Shown piece by piece: positions 5,628 to 7,145 of a DNA stretch of 7,145 nucleotides. The translations under genes were made by a program, and so were the position numbers. Source of the DNA: F23-B02 sp963610045 (GTDB taxonomy: Bacteria > Bacillota > Clostridia > Oscillospirales > Oscillospiraceae); NCBI GenBank assembly GCA_963610045.1, contig CAVDMS010000082.1, positions 1 to 7,145 on the forward strand, given 5' to 3'. Below the pieces are notes generated by a model, which saw only the letters and a program-made list of their open reading frames with translations, did no database searches and had not been told where the DNA came from. Positions within the stretch are counted from its first letter, which is position 1, and every line of letters begins with the position of its first letter.

Positions 5628-5656
5628 TTGCTCAATGACGTGAATGTTGGTATAAT
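5628..5656 (+). promoter_or_regulatory. Promoter of the acetyltransferase gene
   Basis: TTGCTC (5628-5633), a 17-base spacer and a consensus TATAAT (5651-5656), preceded by TGG as an extended -10, predict a start near 5663. The leader is about 30 bases and carries the strong ribosome site GGAGGAGG (5679-5686). No operator-like palindrome is seen. Confidence 0.75.
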
Positions 5657-5691
5657 AAGTACAGTAAAGTGCGATTTCGGAGGAGGGTACC

Positions 5692-6306
5692 ATGAACGAG
5701 ACCGAGAAAATGCTTGCCGGGAAAATTTACGATCCGAGCGATAAGACCTTAGCCGAGATGAGGCTCAAGGCGCACAGACTTTCGCAGAGATACAGCAGCC
5801 TGTGCGAGGACGATGACGAAAGAAAGAAAATTTTAGACGAGCTTATACCACGTCAGGGGAAGGGACTGTTTCTTCAGGGACCGATATATTTTGACTACGG
5901 CGCTTTTACGTCCTTCGGCGACAATTGCTATGCAAACTTTAATCTCACCGTGCTGGACACCTGCCCCGTGAGCATCGGCGACAATGTGTTTTTCGGACCT
6001 AACTGCACGCTCGTGACCCCGATCCACCCATTCAGATGGCAGGAGCGTAACATCAAATTCAGGGACGACGGCACGCCGTATGACGACGAATACGGCAAAC
6101 CCATAACCGTCGGCTCCAATTGTTGGATCGCAAGCAACGTGACGGTCACGGGCGGCGTAACGATAGGGGAGGGCTGCGTTATCGGAGCGGGCAGCGTTGT
6201 CACACGCAGCATTCCGCCGCACTCTTTGGCTGCCGGAAACCCGTGCAGGGTCATCCGTGAGATAACCGAAAAGGACTCGATAAAGTACAAACACGAGCTG
6301 TTTTGA
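5692..6306 (+). CDS. Sugar O-acetyltransferase, maltose/galactoside (Maa/LacA) type
   Basis: The product is 204 residues, slightly longer than the usual 183-203 for this acetyl-CoA-dependent, trimeric left-handed beta-helix family that acetylates free sugars in the cytosol. The N-terminal mac domain is clear: EKMLAGKIYDPSDKTLAEMR (5-24) plus the following helices to about 52. Hexapeptide-repeat coils follow, including VSIGDNVFFGPNCTLVTP (93-110), ITVGSNCWIASNVTVTGGV (138-156) and TIGEGCVIGAGSVVTRSIP (157-175), ending in AAGNPCRVIR (180-189). His112 in PIHPF is the expected catalytic histidine, and Asn84 in YANFN matches the conserved substrate-side asparagine. The segment between His112 and EYGKP is about nine residues longer than in E. 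coli Maa, lengthening the loop over the active site, so the acceptor sugar may differ. There are no sugar-metabolism neighbours. It has its own promoter and GGAGGAGG site. The family is firm; the substrate is unknown. Confidence 0.93.
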   Translation: MNETEKMLAGKIYDPSDKTLAEMRLKAHRLSQRYSSLCEDDDERKKILDELIPRQGKGLFLQGPIYFDYGAFTSFGDNCYANFNLTVLDTCPVSIGDNVFFGPNCTLVTPIHPFRWQERNIKFRDDGTPYDDEYGKPITVGSNCWIASNVTVTGGVTIGEGCVIGAGSVVTRSIPPHSLAAGNPCRVIREITEKDSIKYKHELF

Positions 6307-6329
6307 CATTATCCGAGCCTGATTGTCTA

Positions 6330-6359
6330 TTGAAATGCTACCCACACAAAATATATAAT
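6330..6359 (+). promoter_or_regulatory. Promoter of the CmpB-family gene
   Basis: TTGAAA (6330-6335), an 18-base spacer and a consensus TATAAT (6354-6359) predict a start near 6366 and a leader of about 31 bases with AAAGAGG (6381-6387). A perfect TTGACA at 6303-6308 overlaps the acetyltransferase stop codon but pairs only with a weak TCTATT (6326-6331), so it is a possible second promoter. No terminator lies between the two genes, so read-through from the acetyltransferase is likely too. Confidence 0.65.
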
Positions 6360-6396
6360 TTCTGTATTGATTCCACAAGGAAAGAGGTATTGCAAA

Positions 6397-7145
6397 ATGA
6401 ATCTTCCCCTTGCGTTGGCGTTTTTGTTTTTCGTCGGTTCGACAGCCGGTTGGGTGATGGAGCTTATCTTCCGCCGCTTCTTCTCAAGCCGCAACCCGGA
6501 GCGGAAATGGATAAACCCCGGCTTCTGCACGGGACCCTACGTCCCGCTGTACGGCTTCGGCCTGTGCATACTGTTTCTCGTCACCTCGCTTGACTCCGAC
6601 ACTCTCATAAAGGACCCGGTTTGGGGCAAGCTCGCTCTGTTTTTCATGTCCGCCGTGGCGATGACCGTCATAGAGTATATCGCAGGCATTCTCTGCCTGA
6701 AGGTGATGAAGGTCCGCCTGTGGGATTACAGCAACGAGTGGGGCAACATACAGGGCATCATCTGTCCGAAGTTTTCGCTTGCGTGGGCTGCCCTCGGCGC
6801 GGTCTATGCCTATCTTGTACATCCGCACATTTTGGAGGCTTTGGCGTGGCTGTCCAACAATCTGGCGTTCTCCTTTGTGATAGGACTGTTCTTCGGCGTG
6901 TTTATAATTGACTTTGTAGACTCCGCACAGCTCATCGTGAAGCTGAAAAAGTTTGCGGAGGACAACGACGTTATCGTGCATTACGAGAACATCAAGGCAC
7001 ACATCCGCAGAGCGCAGGACCAGGCGGCTCAGCGGCATCACTTCTTCCGGCCATTCCGTTCGGAGCGCCCCTTGAACGATCAGCTCAAGGAAATGCTCTC
7101 CACCTTTGAAGCCCGCAAGCACGGCAAAAAGGCTAAAGACAAAGC
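6397..7145 (+). CDS. Partial CmpB-family (PF06541-like, putative ABC-transporter type IV) membrane protein
   Basis: The open frame from ATG 6397 runs past the window end for 249 codons, so the C-terminus is missing. AAAGAGG nine bases upstream supports the start. Five hydrophobic segments are visible at about 3-20, 48-64, 76-102, 124-143 and 154-176. Signatures typical of the CmpB family are present: GWVMELIFRRF (18-28), NPGFCTGPYVPLYGFG (40-55), IEYIAGIL near 92-99 and the WDYSN motif (109-113), followed by GIICPKFSLAW (120-130). A basic, partly helical cytosolic tail follows from about 180, with many Lys, Arg, His and Gln residues. The family is annotated as a putative ABC permease, but the name rests on weak evidence. 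No ATPase gene is seen beside it, and the biochemical role is unproven. It may be co-transcribed with the acetyltransferase, though it has its own promoter. Confidence 0.85.
   Translation, partial: MNLPLALAFLFFVGSTAGWVMELIFRRFFSSRNPERKWINPGFCTGPYVPLYGFGLCILFLVTSLDSDTLIKDPVWGKLALFFMSAVAMTVIEYIAGILCLKVMKVRLWDYSNEWGNIQGIICPKFSLAWAALGAVYAYLVHPHILEALAWLSNNLAFSFVIGLFFGVFIIDFVDSAQLIVKLKKFAEDNDVIVHYENIKAHIRRAQDQAAQRHHFFRPFRSERPLNDQLKEMLSTFEARKHGKKAKDK

Overview
The window looks like chromosomal DNA from an uncultured or poorly characterised Clostridia (Oscillospirales/Ruminococcaceae-like) bacterium. The grounds are strong Gram-positive style ribosome binding sites, a mid-50s GC content by eye, frequent ATA isoleucine codons, and protein types familiar from gut Firmicutes: RlmB, a rhomboid-like membrane protein with a zinc ribbon, a membrane-anchored PQQ-type propeller, a maltose/galactoside-type acetyltransferase and a CmpB/PF06541 membrane protein. 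The genus is an inference. No phage, insertion sequence, CRISPR array or defence module is visible.

Left part (1-2035, minus strand): rlmB (23S rRNA 2'-O-methyltransferase) is followed 13 bases later by a membrane protein whose 3' end lies beyond the window. That protein has a long acidic N-terminal tail and a membrane region resembling a P1B-type metal ATPase, but the actuator domain appears to be missing and the CPC metal site is replaced by Tyr-Pro-Leu. The two genes form an operon. A divergent promoter region (2036-2203) separates them from the next unit.

Middle (2204-4851, plus strand): a two-gene operon encodes a catalytically dead rhomboid-fold protein with a C-terminal Cys/His zinc-binding tail, then a single-pass membrane-anchored, extracytoplasmic beta-propeller protein. 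It ends in a strong GNRA-loop terminator.

Right-middle (4885-5296): a tRNA-Pro(GGG) gene with its own extended -10 promoter and UUCG terminator. About 270 non-coding bases follow, packed with inverted repeats: one hairpin overlapping the tRNA terminator, one A/T-stem hairpin, and one more terminator hairpin just behind a TATAAT box. The last item is a promoter whose 17-base spacer contains a perfect 14-base palindrome, and it reads into a small 97-residue gene of unknown function.

Right (5628-7145): a sugar O-acetyltransferase gene and a partial CmpB-family membrane protein gene, each with its own good promoter, so they look independently expressed.

Most of the window is housekeeping or conserved-hypothetical. 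The best candidates for something undescribed are the degenerate P1B-like protein, the pseudo-rhomboid/propeller pair, and the palindrome-controlled small gene.
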